DNA of 64,000 nucleotides from Guyanagaster necrorhizus. Taxonomy: Eukaryota > Basidiomycota > Agaricomycetes > Agaricales > Physalacriaceae. Under the pieces are notes generated by a model. The model saw only the letters and a list, made by a program, of their open reading frames with translations. It searched no databases and was not told the DNA's origin. The translations under genes were made by a program, and so were the position numbers. Below are positions 35,290 to 46,959 of this stretch, one piece after another (positions within the stretch are counted from its first letter, which is position 1; the number at the start of each line of letters is the position of its first letter). The DNA lies in NCBI RefSeq assembly GCF_019112545.1, contig NW_025064930.1:86692-150691 (forward strand), given 5' to 3'.

Positions 35290-36400
35290 TGATATGCATT
35301 GTATCAGGCTAGCCCTAAAATTTCTCTAATTTTAAACAATATATTTGCATAAGCTGAAGTCTGTATAGCTAGTCATTCAAGGGCTACAGCTGAGGCTCTG
35401 AGCTAATAGCCATGCTATGCTAAGAAGGCTAAGGATCAATGTGGACCTAGCTAAAACAACTTTGCACTGGGTTAATAACCTTGAAGTCAAGACTGGACTT
35501 AGAGGAATAACACAACTATGGTAAAATACTAAGTTGATTTGGACTTAGAAACAGTACCATGTTTAGGCCAATTCTAAATGCCATCAGTGCTGGTATACCA
35601 TAGTCTAGCTCAGAATTTTATTACCATGAATAACAGTGAAGTATAAGATCTAGCTAGCACCTAAACTAGGAGTAAAAGCAAAGCAGAACTCATTAGCTCA
35701 TAGCTAGCACACTGGATCTGATGCAAGATGCATGCAGTGAGGATTCCTCAGGCATGAATAATTAAAGAGGCACATAGTTCAGGAGATGAGCCACAACTGG
35801 GGAGCTTGGCTGCCTTAGATCACCATGATCAATAGCAAGTCTGGAAGTAACAAGTAGAACCATGGGATGATTAATTATATAGTAAATATTCATGGACTAT
35901 AGAAACAGTGCCAGGAGAGTCCTGCATCACCTGAAAAGGAGATATGAGATATGCCAAGATGGGGTAACAACCTAATTTTGTGGCTAGCCAAGCAAAATAA
36001 GTAACCAGACCAAATTATTTATAGATTCTGTATCAGTTAGTTATATATAAAAGCAGGATGAGGGGGAATCATATGGTAGGCAACCCACCCCTGTGATTTA
36101 GGTGTTCTAGCTCTCAGTAGTTAGTCTCTGTATCAGTGGTTTTGTGTGTAACCTCAATTTGGATAGCTACTGTTACTAAGTCACCTGTATTGAATAAGAG
36201 TTGAAGTCTTTACCAGACTTTGGGTTTTGGCATAATTTAGATTCTGGCTTAATAAGGGTTTTAGCATCTGAGTATGAGTTCTCTAGTTTCAAGGACTGCT
36301 AGCTAGCCACAGGTGCAGCTAGCCAAGTTTCAGTGCATGAGAGACTTGGTATTGGGTTTTGGAGTTTTTTAAGTTAAGCTGGACACCATAGCTCCACATT
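35290..36400 (+). repeat. Family B LTR-like sequence, left side of the insertion
   Basis: It starts TGATATGCATTG at 35290 and is related along its length to the right-hand LTR (37027-38424), including a TATA-like stretch near 36046 followed by a G-run. The similarity is lost near 36390, before the LTR end is reached, so its 3' part is missing or belongs to another subfamily. Confidence 0.6.
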
Positions 36401-37026
36401 TTAAGTCTCAATTCATATACTGTTGTGCTGCACTATGGGTTCATGAGCATCAAATTTCGGTTTTTCTGGCTCTGAATCCATCAGAGCATCAAGAGAGCTG
36501 AGCAGTGAGCATCATCCTGCCTTCAAAATGAGAAACTATTTCCCTCCACTATGGCTCAAGCAATGGAGCACTGCTACAACCTGCTCAGAGATCTGCTGTG
36601 CAATCAACAATCCACAAGATAATGACAGATGGCTTTCTGCTGTCCATTCCCCCTTTATGTCTGAGAAGCAACCTCAGCACTTAGGGAGTGGATGCATATC
36701 AGCTAGGGCATGCACACAAGAGATACTTTATCTGATCAAGGATGGATAGCTTTATAAAGCTATTTGATGAGGCACCAGATATAGAAGGTGTAGCTGATTC
36801 ACTCATGGATAGCAGACCTGTAGAGTGGATTGATAGTGCTCTACTGATCTGAGTTGGATGAAGGCCATAAAGAGGGTGGTCTAGACACTCATAGGAGCCA
36901 CAGCTGATAAGAGAAGAGGCTCTTGAGATCTCAGTATTTAAAGAGTAATCTTGTAGATAGAATGAGGACCAACTTTTTTTAGTACAAAGCTAAGAAATAA
37001 AATTCCACTAGTCTCCTACAAGCTGG
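36401..37026 (+). other. Internal part of the family B insertion, unidentified
   Basis: About 600 bp between two family B LTR-like copies. A 73-codon plus frame (36528-36749, WLKQWSTATTCSEICC) is open but matches nothing I know. The size suggests a non-autonomous or deleted element. Confidence 0.4.
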
Positions 37027-38424
37027 TGATATGCTGTGTACATGTTCAGCCCTATAATTTGCAAATTCTGCATAACACATTAGAATATGCTAGTAACTGA
37101 GCATTAGCCAGTGGAGGACTATGGCTGAGGCTCCAAGCTAATAGTCATGCTAGTCACCAATACTAAGTCAAAAAGAGACTTTGTAAAATAACATAGCATA
37201 AGGATAAAAATCCTAAGTCAGGTTTGAACTTAGAAAAGTTCTACACCACACCTTGGAAAATACTCAGTCCAAGTTGGACTTAGAAACAGTACTTCAAATA
37301 GGGCTAATTCTATATGCTATTAAGACAAGTATATTCTAAGACAGCTAGAAGTATAATACCATAGCCAGTTGTAGAGTATTGAGTAAAGATAGCATCATCC
37401 AGAAGCAGTAGGAAATAGAACCCAATGATCTGCAGCTAGCACTCTGAGTTTTGACTCAAATGCCTAAGTCAGAATTTTCTAGATATCAGATAACCTAAGA
37501 GACTTAAAATCGAGAGGAATAAAGTGGATAGGATTAGTCAGTTGAGCCTGATTGGACCTGATCAATTAAGCTACTAAGAATAGCCCAGAGAGATAAAACT
37601 CTGAGTAAACAGAAAAGAGTTAGGTATCCACAGGCACTGTAAGCCTAAAATAAAGTTGTGTGATGGCCAAGCAGGTCTGAGAAGACCTAGAGGAGTCCAG
37701 GAGTGCCATCAATCCAGAATAATGGTGTGATTCTGCTTCAAACAGGAGAAATACTATTTTGAATGCTTTATTTATAGATTCTGTATCTGTTTTTAATGTA
37801 TAAAAGTAGGGAAGGGGGGGAGGGAGAATAGCAAGCAAGTGACCCATCCCCATGTTCAGACCTTCTAGCTCACTGTAGTTAGTCTCTGAGACAACAGTTT
37901 TTGAGTTCTGCTTCAACTCAGTGATTTATTTAAGTTGCTTTATCATTTAGAGAGGATTAGATTGGAATATTAACTGTATTTTGGGTTTTGGATTAATTTG
38001 GATTCTAAACTATCAGAGTTTCAGCATCGGAATATAAGTTCTTTGGTTTTGAGAACCACTAGTTAGCCAAGAGTGCAGCTAGTCAAGCCTCAGTGCTTGA
38101 TAGACTTAGTATATGGGTTTCAGAATATTCTAAGTTGATTTGGAGCACAATTGTGTGTTGATTCTAAATCCTAATTGTACTTAAACATTGTTATAAACTA
38201 CTCTTATGAGTATTGCATCTTAAAAAGCAAGATAGAGTTGAATAACTGTCTTTATTGACTGTTTCATTGATTTTACTTCAGACTGCAAGAGTGCTTCTCT
38301 TGTACTCAAAACAACTGACCTCAACTGTATTTGGTGATTGTGTATTGAGTGGTTAGATGTTGGTATTTGAAAGTTCATTCCTCATTCACCCCTCTTAGTC
38401 ACTTAGCTGTTTCCCAGCACATCA
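37027..38424 (+). repeat. Family B LTR, right side of the insertion
   Basis: It runs from TGATATGCTGTG to GCACATCA, about 1.4 kb, with inverted termini. The host frame resumes at 38429. The bases ccac (35286-35289) and tcat (38425-38428) are a plausible target duplication with two C-to-T changes. It aligns throughout with 62803-64000. Confidence 0.75.
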
Positions 38425-40145
38425 TCATGCAGTTAGATTCCATATCTGTCAAGTAGACCCAGATAACCCAAAGTGAAGGAGATATGCATGCTTTGGCTCT
38501 ATTATTTTAAATGAGTGAGAAGCACACTTTTCCCAGCTAAAATGAGAGCTGTATGGACTATTCAGAGCTCTGCATGCTTGTCAACATTGGCTCTTTGGAG
38601 TGAGAAAACTGGTGGTAGAAGCAGATGCAAAATACATCACAGAGATGCTTAGAAACCCTGATGAGATTCCTAATGCTGTGATAAACAGATAAATAGAGTC
38701 TATTCTGATGTTCCACTTCACATTGATACATATCTCAGGTGAGAGACATGCATCAGATGGATTATCTACATGCAGTTTCCAGCCAAGAGACAAGAAATAC
38801 TCAAATCCAGAAGATGAATACAGTCCATCAGATGAGGAACTATAGGAATTCATCAATGAGACTGAAGATAAAGTAGAAAACATTGTGGAATTTAAAGAGA
38901 GAATTAACATCCAGCATGGCTTTATAATCATTGCCAGAGTGGTACATGACTTTTTTGAAGACAAGGTAATACAGAAAGCTCTAGAGTATGGTGAAATATG
39001 TGCAGTACTGTATAACATAGGACTATTGCTCTCTGATGCTGCAGAGTATAGTGATATAGTGAGTTATGATGAATCATGAAGGAGTGGATATGTGAAGATG
39101 CTAGATAAGCAATTACTACAGATAATTGAGTGGCATGAGAATCCTACCATATGAATACCTGGATTTTAAGGATAATCAATATCAGAACTTCATGGTGGAT
39201 AATGGGAGGCTACATAGACAAGATATAGAGTCAGAATACAAGCTGGTCATCTACCCAGAGAAGACAATGTATATAATAAAAGCTGTGCATAATCAACTTG
39301 AACACTGAGGGATATATGCAATGAAAATGTTGATTAAAGAGAGAATATGGTAGCCAGAGATAGAGCATGATATCTCATAGTTTGTTAGCACTTGCAACAT
39401 ATGTCAGGAGTCCCAGAAGACCATCATCAAGGCCTCTCCAATAGTGACCTTTACACCATCAATCTTCCAGATATTACATGCAGACACAATGCATATGCCA
39501 GAGGCATCAAACTATCACAAGTATATTATGCATGGGTGTTGCACACTAACCAGCTGGATGGAAGGATGAACCTTAGCAAGTGAAACTGTGCAAACAATTG
39601 CAGAATGGTTATTTGAAGATATCATATGCTGATAGGGCTGTATTTCCTTGATAATAACAGATAACAGCAAGCAATTTAAAGCTGCAGTAGCTGATTTGGA
39701 ATGGAAATATAGTATAAAGAGAATAAGGATATCATCATACAACTCACAGGCCAATGTCAGAATAGAACAACCACACTAGAATATGTGATAGAGCTTATTT
39801 AAAGCATGTGGAGGAAATGAGAAAAAGTGGCATTATTACTTCATGCTAGTGATATAGGCTGACAGAATCACTGTAAGAAAACAGATGAGAGGCTCTCCCT
39901 TCTTTGCAGTTACTGGTGCACATCCAATATTACCACTTGATATACTAGAAGTAACATGGTTAGTTGAGTATCCAGAGAGAATTTTAGAGGATTGGAAGCT
40001 CTGTAGCTTGTGCATAATAGCATTAGAGAAACATGCAGATAAGGTAGCAGAGATGCACAATAATATGGATGAGAAAAAGAAACAGGATACATTGAAATAT
40101 GTGATAATACATGCAAATAAAATTAAGTCCTATAACTTCAAATGA
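38425..40145 (+). pseudogene. RNase H and integrase of the second gypsy lineage
   Basis: It resumes with AVRFHICQVDPDNPK directly after the insertion, then LYGLFRALHACQHWLFGVRK and LVVEADAKYITEML (RNase H end). The linker frame 38885-39079 follows. The integrase region has the zinc region (VHNQLEH, CNICQESQKT), core pieces ILHADTMHMP, IITDNSKQF and SYNSQANVRIEQ, and a C-terminal MRGSPFFAVTGAHPILPLDI resembling the GPY/F module. There is no chromodomain. Breaks are scattered throughout. Confidence 0.8.
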
Positions 40146-40158
40146 GGGGGCTTAGTCT

Positions 40159-41982
40159 TGATATGCTGACATGCCCTCTCCATATTCAGGCATGTAAATT
40201 TGTGAAATTTGAGACTATATGGACTATCTATCAGTCTACTATGCATGTAATAGAGAATAAGGCTAGAGTGTGAAGAAACATAGCTGTTATGATGCTAAAC
40301 TGAAGTACAATAAGCAGAGTGCATGGCCTAATGATAGACTAATACAAGTGGGGTTAGACTGCTCAGGAGGTCTCAGCACTTGGCTCTAAACATGCCAATA
40401 CCATTACAAGAAGACATGCTAAAAATAAAAAGAATATGATCAAAATATAATTGGCACTTCTGATCACATTGATCAAGAATGCATATCCATTGATGCTCTG
40501 ATGTGACATGCTTTAGAACAGAAAACTGGGACCCAAAGAAAGGTATCTGAGTAACTGGATGCCAAACAGAGAAATAGAATGATGACCACAAAGTAATAAA
40601 TAGAGAAATACCACTAAGGGATGAATAGCATGCATAATGCTCAGAGACTTGCATACATAGTTACAGTGCCTTTGCATGTATGACACTGCAAAGGACTCCA
40701 CATTATACTGAGATATGACACATATCCATTGGGTGGGTTAATTGATGTGTGCTAGACCAAAAGTGGTGCATATGGTGAGGCAGATGAAATGTCTGAATAC
40801 TGTGAAAGAGAACATAGTCATTATTGCTGACTCCAGACATGAGAGATAACACCAGAGTGTGCCTGAAACAGTTCTCCAGTGTCAGAATGCTTCACCAGAG
40901 GAATAAAAAAGTAAGCAGACCTGGATAGACCAGCTAGCTGATGACAGATCATGAGAGAACAGCAGGCACAGTTCCAACCCAAAACAGAATAAGCATATGA
41001 ACTGTGATATGCACACAAATGATAACCATGGGATCTAGAATAGAGTCCCATGCTTTGAAGATACTATAGTAGGATTGTATTAGTAAGTACTACAGTAGAG
41101 TATTTAAATGCTACATTGTATGAGTAGAATACAAGTTTCTGGCCCCTCACAGTTGCAGTGTATTAGGCACTGAAAGCCTTGCACCCTAGCTTTGGGTTTG
41201 TGTTTATAACTTCAGGCAAGAGAATAGACTTATTATTAATATTATTAAGACAGATTTGAGAACTGAGTGAGGTACAGAAGCTTGTGAGGGACTTGAATTC
41301 AATTTAATAAAAGGTTTTGAATTGTGCTTTAGCCTGAGAATAAGAGAGTAGTGTCTGAAGGGTACTATTTTGAATTTTTGAGGTATTTGTGACATGTGGC
41401 ACTACAGGTGGCAGAGGTTCAAACTCTTTGGGTCTGTCAGATAGTGTTTTATTGTGTTTTGTATCTCTGGGTCACATAGGTTTGAATCCTATGGGTCTAT
41501 GATCAGTTTGAGAAGCTTGTGTATAGAGGTCTGAGCTCTTTGGCACTCATTGATGTGTTTGTGATTGGTTTCTGCTTAGAGTGCAAAGTTTTGAGTTGTA
41601 TATTGTGTGTGTTAGGGATTTTGATTTGATCTAAGCTGTGCTTGAAACCTTTTTGAGGGCTTGTGGAATTTTTTTGACATATTGTATTGAGCTACAGTAT
41701 CTTTGCTTTGAGGCCTGGCAACATTCATTGTCACCTCCTGTTTTTTATAAATAAAAAGCTTTGAGACTTAGAGAAATCTGAGACAGTTATACTGCACTAT
41801 TGTTATTTGTATGCAGTGGGATCATTTGAGAAGACACTTGTACTCACTGTAGCTACTCTATTGCATTATAATCCTTTCAACAAACTAAGGAGTGTTATGT
41901 GTATATGAGTGTGGTTGTGATTAGTGGATAGCACTCTGCTATATCTGTTTTTATCTTGTATGCACAGAAAACCTCTTCAACA
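40159..41982 (+). repeat. Family C LTR (3' LTR of the second gypsy lineage)
   Basis: It begins TGATATGCTGACATGCCC, just after the purine tract, and ends near CTTCAACA, about 1.8 kb. The same sequence in reverse is at 56355-58129. The start could instead be the TGACATG at 40167. No CG dinucleotide was noticed in this copy. Confidence 0.75.
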
Positions 41983-42346
41983 GCAATGAAGAGAACTGCT
42001 GGTATGCTAAAAAAGACATCCTCCATGCCAAAAAGCTTATTGCCAAGTACTGAGCAGCCCATAGCTCACTGGTGGCTGTCAACTTTGCTTCACTGGGGCA
42101 ACTAATATTTGACAAGTTAGATCATATCTGAACATGAAAATTGCCATTCAAGTGAGGCAGACAACCATTCAAAGGCAAAAAGCTGGATATATGGAGGGAG
42201 AAAGATGAAATACCAGCTGGCATCTTCATAGACCAAGTCCATTTCCTGAACAGAATTAATGACATCTCTGTTAAAATTGATGAAAGAGAAGAGGCCTGAA
42301 CTCTCTTTCCAGAGTTGGCCTAAGCAATTGAAGATGATTGCCTTGA
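41983..42346 (+). pseudogene. Unidentified protein-coding remnant between two retroelements
   Basis: One plus frame reads NCWYAKKDILHAKKLIAKY, then AAHSSLVAVNFASLGQLIFD, FIDQVHFLNRINDISVKID and EREEA, with only scattered stops. Composition is protein-like and unlike gag or pol. It lies between the family C LTR and the start of G2, so it may be part of either element's target. Confidence 0.4.
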
Positions 42347-43302
42347 TATTACAATTTTTCTATCTTTTTCTCATTCAACCCCTATTTATGCTTAGTCAGA
42401 GTGCCTAAACTAGCTCTTAGAGACTGTGGGACAGGCTTAGTCATCACAAACAAGCTGAGTCTATCATTGTCTTTCAATGCAATGATAACCCTTAACAACA
42501 CACAACAACTCTTTTGTAGACAGTAGTGATGCCCAAGGACAATGAGCATAAAGACTTAGACAGACACAATAAGTAGTATTATATTTATCTCAATAGACAA
42601 ACAGTATATAAGTAGGCTAGCTCTCACTGTATAATCCCAGCTTCAAGCTAAAGTTTATTCTTACCACTTCATCTGAAGCCAATGTTAGGAATATGCCAGT
42701 CAATTGGGCTTCCATGCACACATGAAGACTGCATGGGCATCAATGAAGCTATTGGCAACATCACCCTTGAGTTGGAGCCCAAGGATTTGGATGGACAGAA
42801 TGGAGTTCTGTCAGAGAAGTGAAGAGGAATATCCTTCAGAGTGGAATCTGATGGATGAAGTAGAGAGGAGTTGAGGTGAGCATGAAGTGTAGATGGCTAT
42901 CCAAGTTGATATTTGAACTGAGTAGTTACAATAGTTATACATGGCTTTATATACTAATGGTAGCTAATTCTGAGTCAGGTTCCATTGGGTTTCAGTGTCA
43001 ATATTCACTACCAAGTTCAGGGTCTAGATATTACAATGTGAAATACAGATGTAAAATGATAATGGTGAAAATAAAATTAATAGATAATAGAAAGTGGGTG
43101 GAGTCCAGTGGGTTTTGGTGATTAAATCCATGGTTGGTTGAGGTGACATGGAGGCTGGCAGCATGTGCATAACAGCTGACTGTCTACAGACCTTGAAGCT
43201 CTTGATCAACAAACACATACAGTGAACTCTGATGTGACTGTATGAACTTGATACAGCATCAGTTTATCATGTGTTCAGATCATATGCAACTTGGGCTTAA
43301 CA
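42347..43302 (+). repeat. 5' LTR of G2, interrupted
   Basis: The start has TG changed to TA; the end is CTTAACA. The total is 956 bp; removing the nested 492-bp insert and its 5-bp duplication leaves 459 bp, the normal family A length. Confidence 0.85.
42683..43174. repeat. Nested solo LTR of another family (D)
   Basis: A 492-bp insert starts TGTTAGGAATATG and ends CATGTGCATAACA, giving TG..CA ends with imperfect inverted termini. The flanks gccaa (42678-42682) and gctga (43175-43179) fit a 5-bp duplication with two transitions. No second copy was recognised in the window. Confidence 0.65.
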
Positions 43303-43303
43303 A

Positions 43304-43316
43304 TTAGCTCAAAGCT
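43304..43316 (+). other. Predicted self-priming site of family A
   Basis: ttagctcaaagct starts one base after the LTR. It is the exact reverse complement of agctttgagctaa, which sits 34 bp downstream of the TATA box in family A LTRs. No tRNA-type site starting TGG is present at this position. Confidence 0.6.
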
Positions 43317-43649
43317 TATGCTTCTCTTTCTTTATGCACAATAGCATGAAAGAAACTGAATGCCACTATCAGACACAACAACCTCTGATCTTACCAACAA
43401 CTTCTTTAAGCTTCTAGCTTCAATCATTGGAATGCTCCTAGGGCTTCTCACCATCATTCAGCTTTGTCAAAGATGCTAATCAGTAACTGCTTGAATAGTC
43501 AGGCACTATCAAGCTTTTTAACAGATACAACAGATTCTATGCAATATCACACCAGACCTCTCCTTCTATAATATTCCTCTCTCTACCAGAGTCTCCTTCC
43601 AGCCTCTGATCAGATCCATACCTGAGGTTGGGCCTAGTGGAATGTATTT

Positions 43650-46440
43650 GAGAAGCACTCAGAAAGAAGAAGGACACCAGTATCCCCCTCAATCCCAGCA
43701 AACTATTATCAGAAACAGCAACTGTCAGAACATCAGGTTCAGAAACTTGTGGATCCTGGTGCACTTCTCTCCAGTCTCAAACCATGAGGATGAGAACCCT
43801 CTAGACAACTTCTTCAATAATAAGCCATCTTCAGACTCTTTCACTGCTCCACCTGAGCATGGCATTGGAAACCATGCCAGAGACTCTCTTGATGCCTCTT
43901 GGATGGCTATGACTCCTCAGAATGCATCCTCTGACTCCAGACATGAGTCACTCTATACAACCCCATGAGACAGTCCAGTTCCTCAGACCCCCAGCTCTCT
44001 TCCATCAACTCCCAGCAATCTATATCCTAGGACTCAACATCACTGCCCAACAAGATGTCAAGTGATCTCAATATTGATTGGTGGCCACTCACACAGAGTG
44101 ATCCTGACAAGAAGCAGAAGAATGAGCCCAGGTCACTATTGAGTATACAGTGGCCCAGGCTCAGAACAGTTATGATGAAGATCAGTACAACCATCAGTTC
44201 TGACATTGCCAGTATGAACTTGAAGCAGCCATTTGGGGATTGGAATCTCTAAGCTGGTATGGACTTCAAACAGAAACCAGCCCACCAGACTCTCCTTTCA
44301 GAGAGCCCAGCACTGCAGTAGGAATAGACCCCTGGGCAGGATCAGCAGAGGCTGTCACTCCTAGTGAAGCTGCCTGGTGCACTATATATCTTTCTCATCC
44401 TGGAACTTCTATTATCACCAATACTAATACTATTCCCTTCCATCCCAAGTCCATACTCAACATCTACAGGCTTTGAGTCCCTCTCAATGCTCACATCTCC
44501 AACCACAGCATCAAAAGGTTCTTAGGAGAAAGAGTTGCAGTACTCTTCCTTAACCCTTGATACTATCAAAACTTCTGCCAGTATTGCTGAGAACTGGAGG
44601 AACAGAGAGTATGCAGCAGTCACCAAGGAAACATTGAGATCAGTGCTGGCTGACCTCTGGAGCAGTCTCCTTCTCAGACTGACACCAATGAGGCTGGACC
44701 AAGTAACAGAGTCAATGACCAGCTCTCCAGTGACTGTCAAAGCCCTCACCCTGTCAATCTACAACTAGTCCAGCAGCTCTCTCATCAAGGACAGCAAGAA
44801 ACAGGATCTTCTTCCTGAATGAGGGACTTGGAGATATATCATGGAAGACATGGATGAGGAAGTATTACAGGAGGTAATTCAGCAGGAATGGAAGAAGGAA
44901 TATTTGCAGCTATACCAGGAAGAGGTAGCATTTTTATGGAGAGATGCTAACTGGCTAGCATTGCCTCTAGGAAGGGAGTATACATATTCTGACAATAATG
45001 AATGAGGAGAAAATTTACAGTACATAGTGATCAAGTATGCCATTCAAACTTACAACAAGGCATATCCAGAAGACCAACTCAGCCTGCTGCCACCATACAA
45101 GCCTAAATACAAGATGAAACCAATGCTATAAACCCCCTCAGTCACTCTAAAATGAGCTGTATACACAGCACTCTCCATCTGAACAGCCAGCATCTGATAC
45201 ACATATTTCATGCCATTGGTCTGAACTATGGCATTCTGGCTCACATATAGCTGACCACAACTGATTACTAGAAACATTTGGTTCCAAAACCCTTGGACCA
45301 GCTAAAAAAGCTGACTCTTCAGCAGGCAACCACTATCTGACAAGGCTGAAGAAAGTGGCAAGAACCCTGTAAAGGATGACCCTGAGGCAATTAGACTAGG
45401 GTTCACCATCCAAAACAGAGTGATCATTCAAAAAGAAGCACCCTCCAAAGAAAGCTCTGTCATAGACAACAATTCTCTGCACTCATTTCCTGGACCACTA
45501 ACTGAATGGTGATATCCACCCTTCAATCAATGGCCCAACCCAATGGGGGTATTACCAGAAAACACTGCTGTACTCCAGTGCAAGCCTAATCTACTCCAAA
45601 AACCCTGTCTCTTTAAGGGTGCATCAGACAATATTAATTGATTCCTAATAGATTGTGAACAGTATTTCAAAGTCTATATTGCCTATTTGAAAACTAACAT
45701 GAATAAGGTCATCTTTGCCTCATCATACCTTGAGGACAAAGCTAAGATGTGATGGATCCTCATCTCCCCCAACTTCTATTCCATGATCAGAGAGCACCAC
45801 CAACTGCCATTCTGGCTGATCTTCAAACAGATGCTCAATGACAAGTTTATTGACTCTGCCATACAAAAAGTATACAAGAACAAGATCAAGGAATATAAGA
45901 TGGGTGACAAATCAGCAACAGAATATTTTGATGAACTTGAGTGACTAGCCAAGCTTGCCAGGATATGAGATGACATTGGCAAGAACAGATGAATGGTTGA
46001 GGCACTCAAGTAAGGAGCACTGCCATCCTACATTAAAATGATGTCAGACATTAGGATGAATATGCTGATTGGGTATGATGCATGGAAGGCCTGAATTGTC
46101 AAGATGTACAAGGAGCAGCAGCAGCAAAAGGCAGAACAATCAAATCTCCACAGCAACCATAAACCCTATCAGTCACAGAACCCCAAGGCTGGCAACCAGG
46201 CTAGTGCAGCCAAGCTCACTACCTCATCAAGCACTCCCTCATATCATGTGCAGAAGACAGGAATAGGCACTACATATACTGGGGCCAGAAAGCTGATGGA
46301 CATAGACTGACTCAAGAAGGAAGAAAATTGTTTCAACTGCAGTCAGAAGAGACACATGTTACAGGATTGCCTGAAGAAGAAACAGATCTATAAAGACATA
46401 CAAGCACAGATTGCCAAACTCTAAAAAGAAGAAGAAGAAC
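43650..46440 (+). pseudogene. G2 gag relic
   Basis: An N-terminal region rich in Ser/Pro (43642-44500) and an acidic segment (44840-45060, EVIQQEWKKEYLQLYQEEVA) come before the capsid-like domain at about 45530-46080 (LFKGASDNIN, DCEQYFKVYIAYL, EYKMGDKSATEYFDELE). The zinc knuckle CFNCSQKRHMLQDC at 46329-46370 keeps all four metal ligands. Stops are frequent elsewhere. Confidence 0.8.
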
Positions 46441-46959
46441 TCAGCAAAGATACAAAGGTGGAGAAGGTAAAAGACAGGGCCAACCAGTAAATAGTCCTAC
46501 TGGGTCAGCCAAAGAACAGAACAGTGGGTCAACAGTAGCCATGAGATGGACTAATAGTACCTCTGTAGATACCAATATGTCTAAGTTATCAATGCATTAG
46601 AATATACCCTATTCCTTGACCACTATGCACACACCAGAGAGACCACCAAAAGAGAAAACTCAACTGCCTATGGCTGAACAGGGAGAGAGACCTTCAATCA
46701 ATGGCTTAAGCTATTTGATACTAAATGGATCTGGAGGGCCATCAGAGATGCTATGACAGAAGAGGCAGTGAAAGCAGTACTCAAGAACTGAGTACACAAA
46801 ACTCAAGCCAAAGAAGTCATAGATGAAATGGTTGAAGGAATGAGAAAAGCAGAATGATACTGAGCTCTGAAATGGCTTGATGAACTTTGGAGACCCTAAA
46901 GGTATGTCTGTCAGGCCAAGACTCTGGAGCAGGATCTGATGACAATGGCCCAAATCAAA

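Larger units (their letters stand above)
34604..41982 (+). mobile_element. Second gypsy lineage (YVDD type) with family C 3' LTR, split by an insertion
   Basis: The internal region at 34604-35289 and 38425-40158 reads as one polyprotein if 35290-38424 is removed. A purine-rich tract (GAGGGGG, 40144-40150) and the long LTR at 40159-41982 follow. The 5' part (gag, protease, RT fingers, 5' LTR) is missing, cut at the family B LTR on the left. Its LTR and RT motifs are distinct from family A. Confidence 0.75.
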
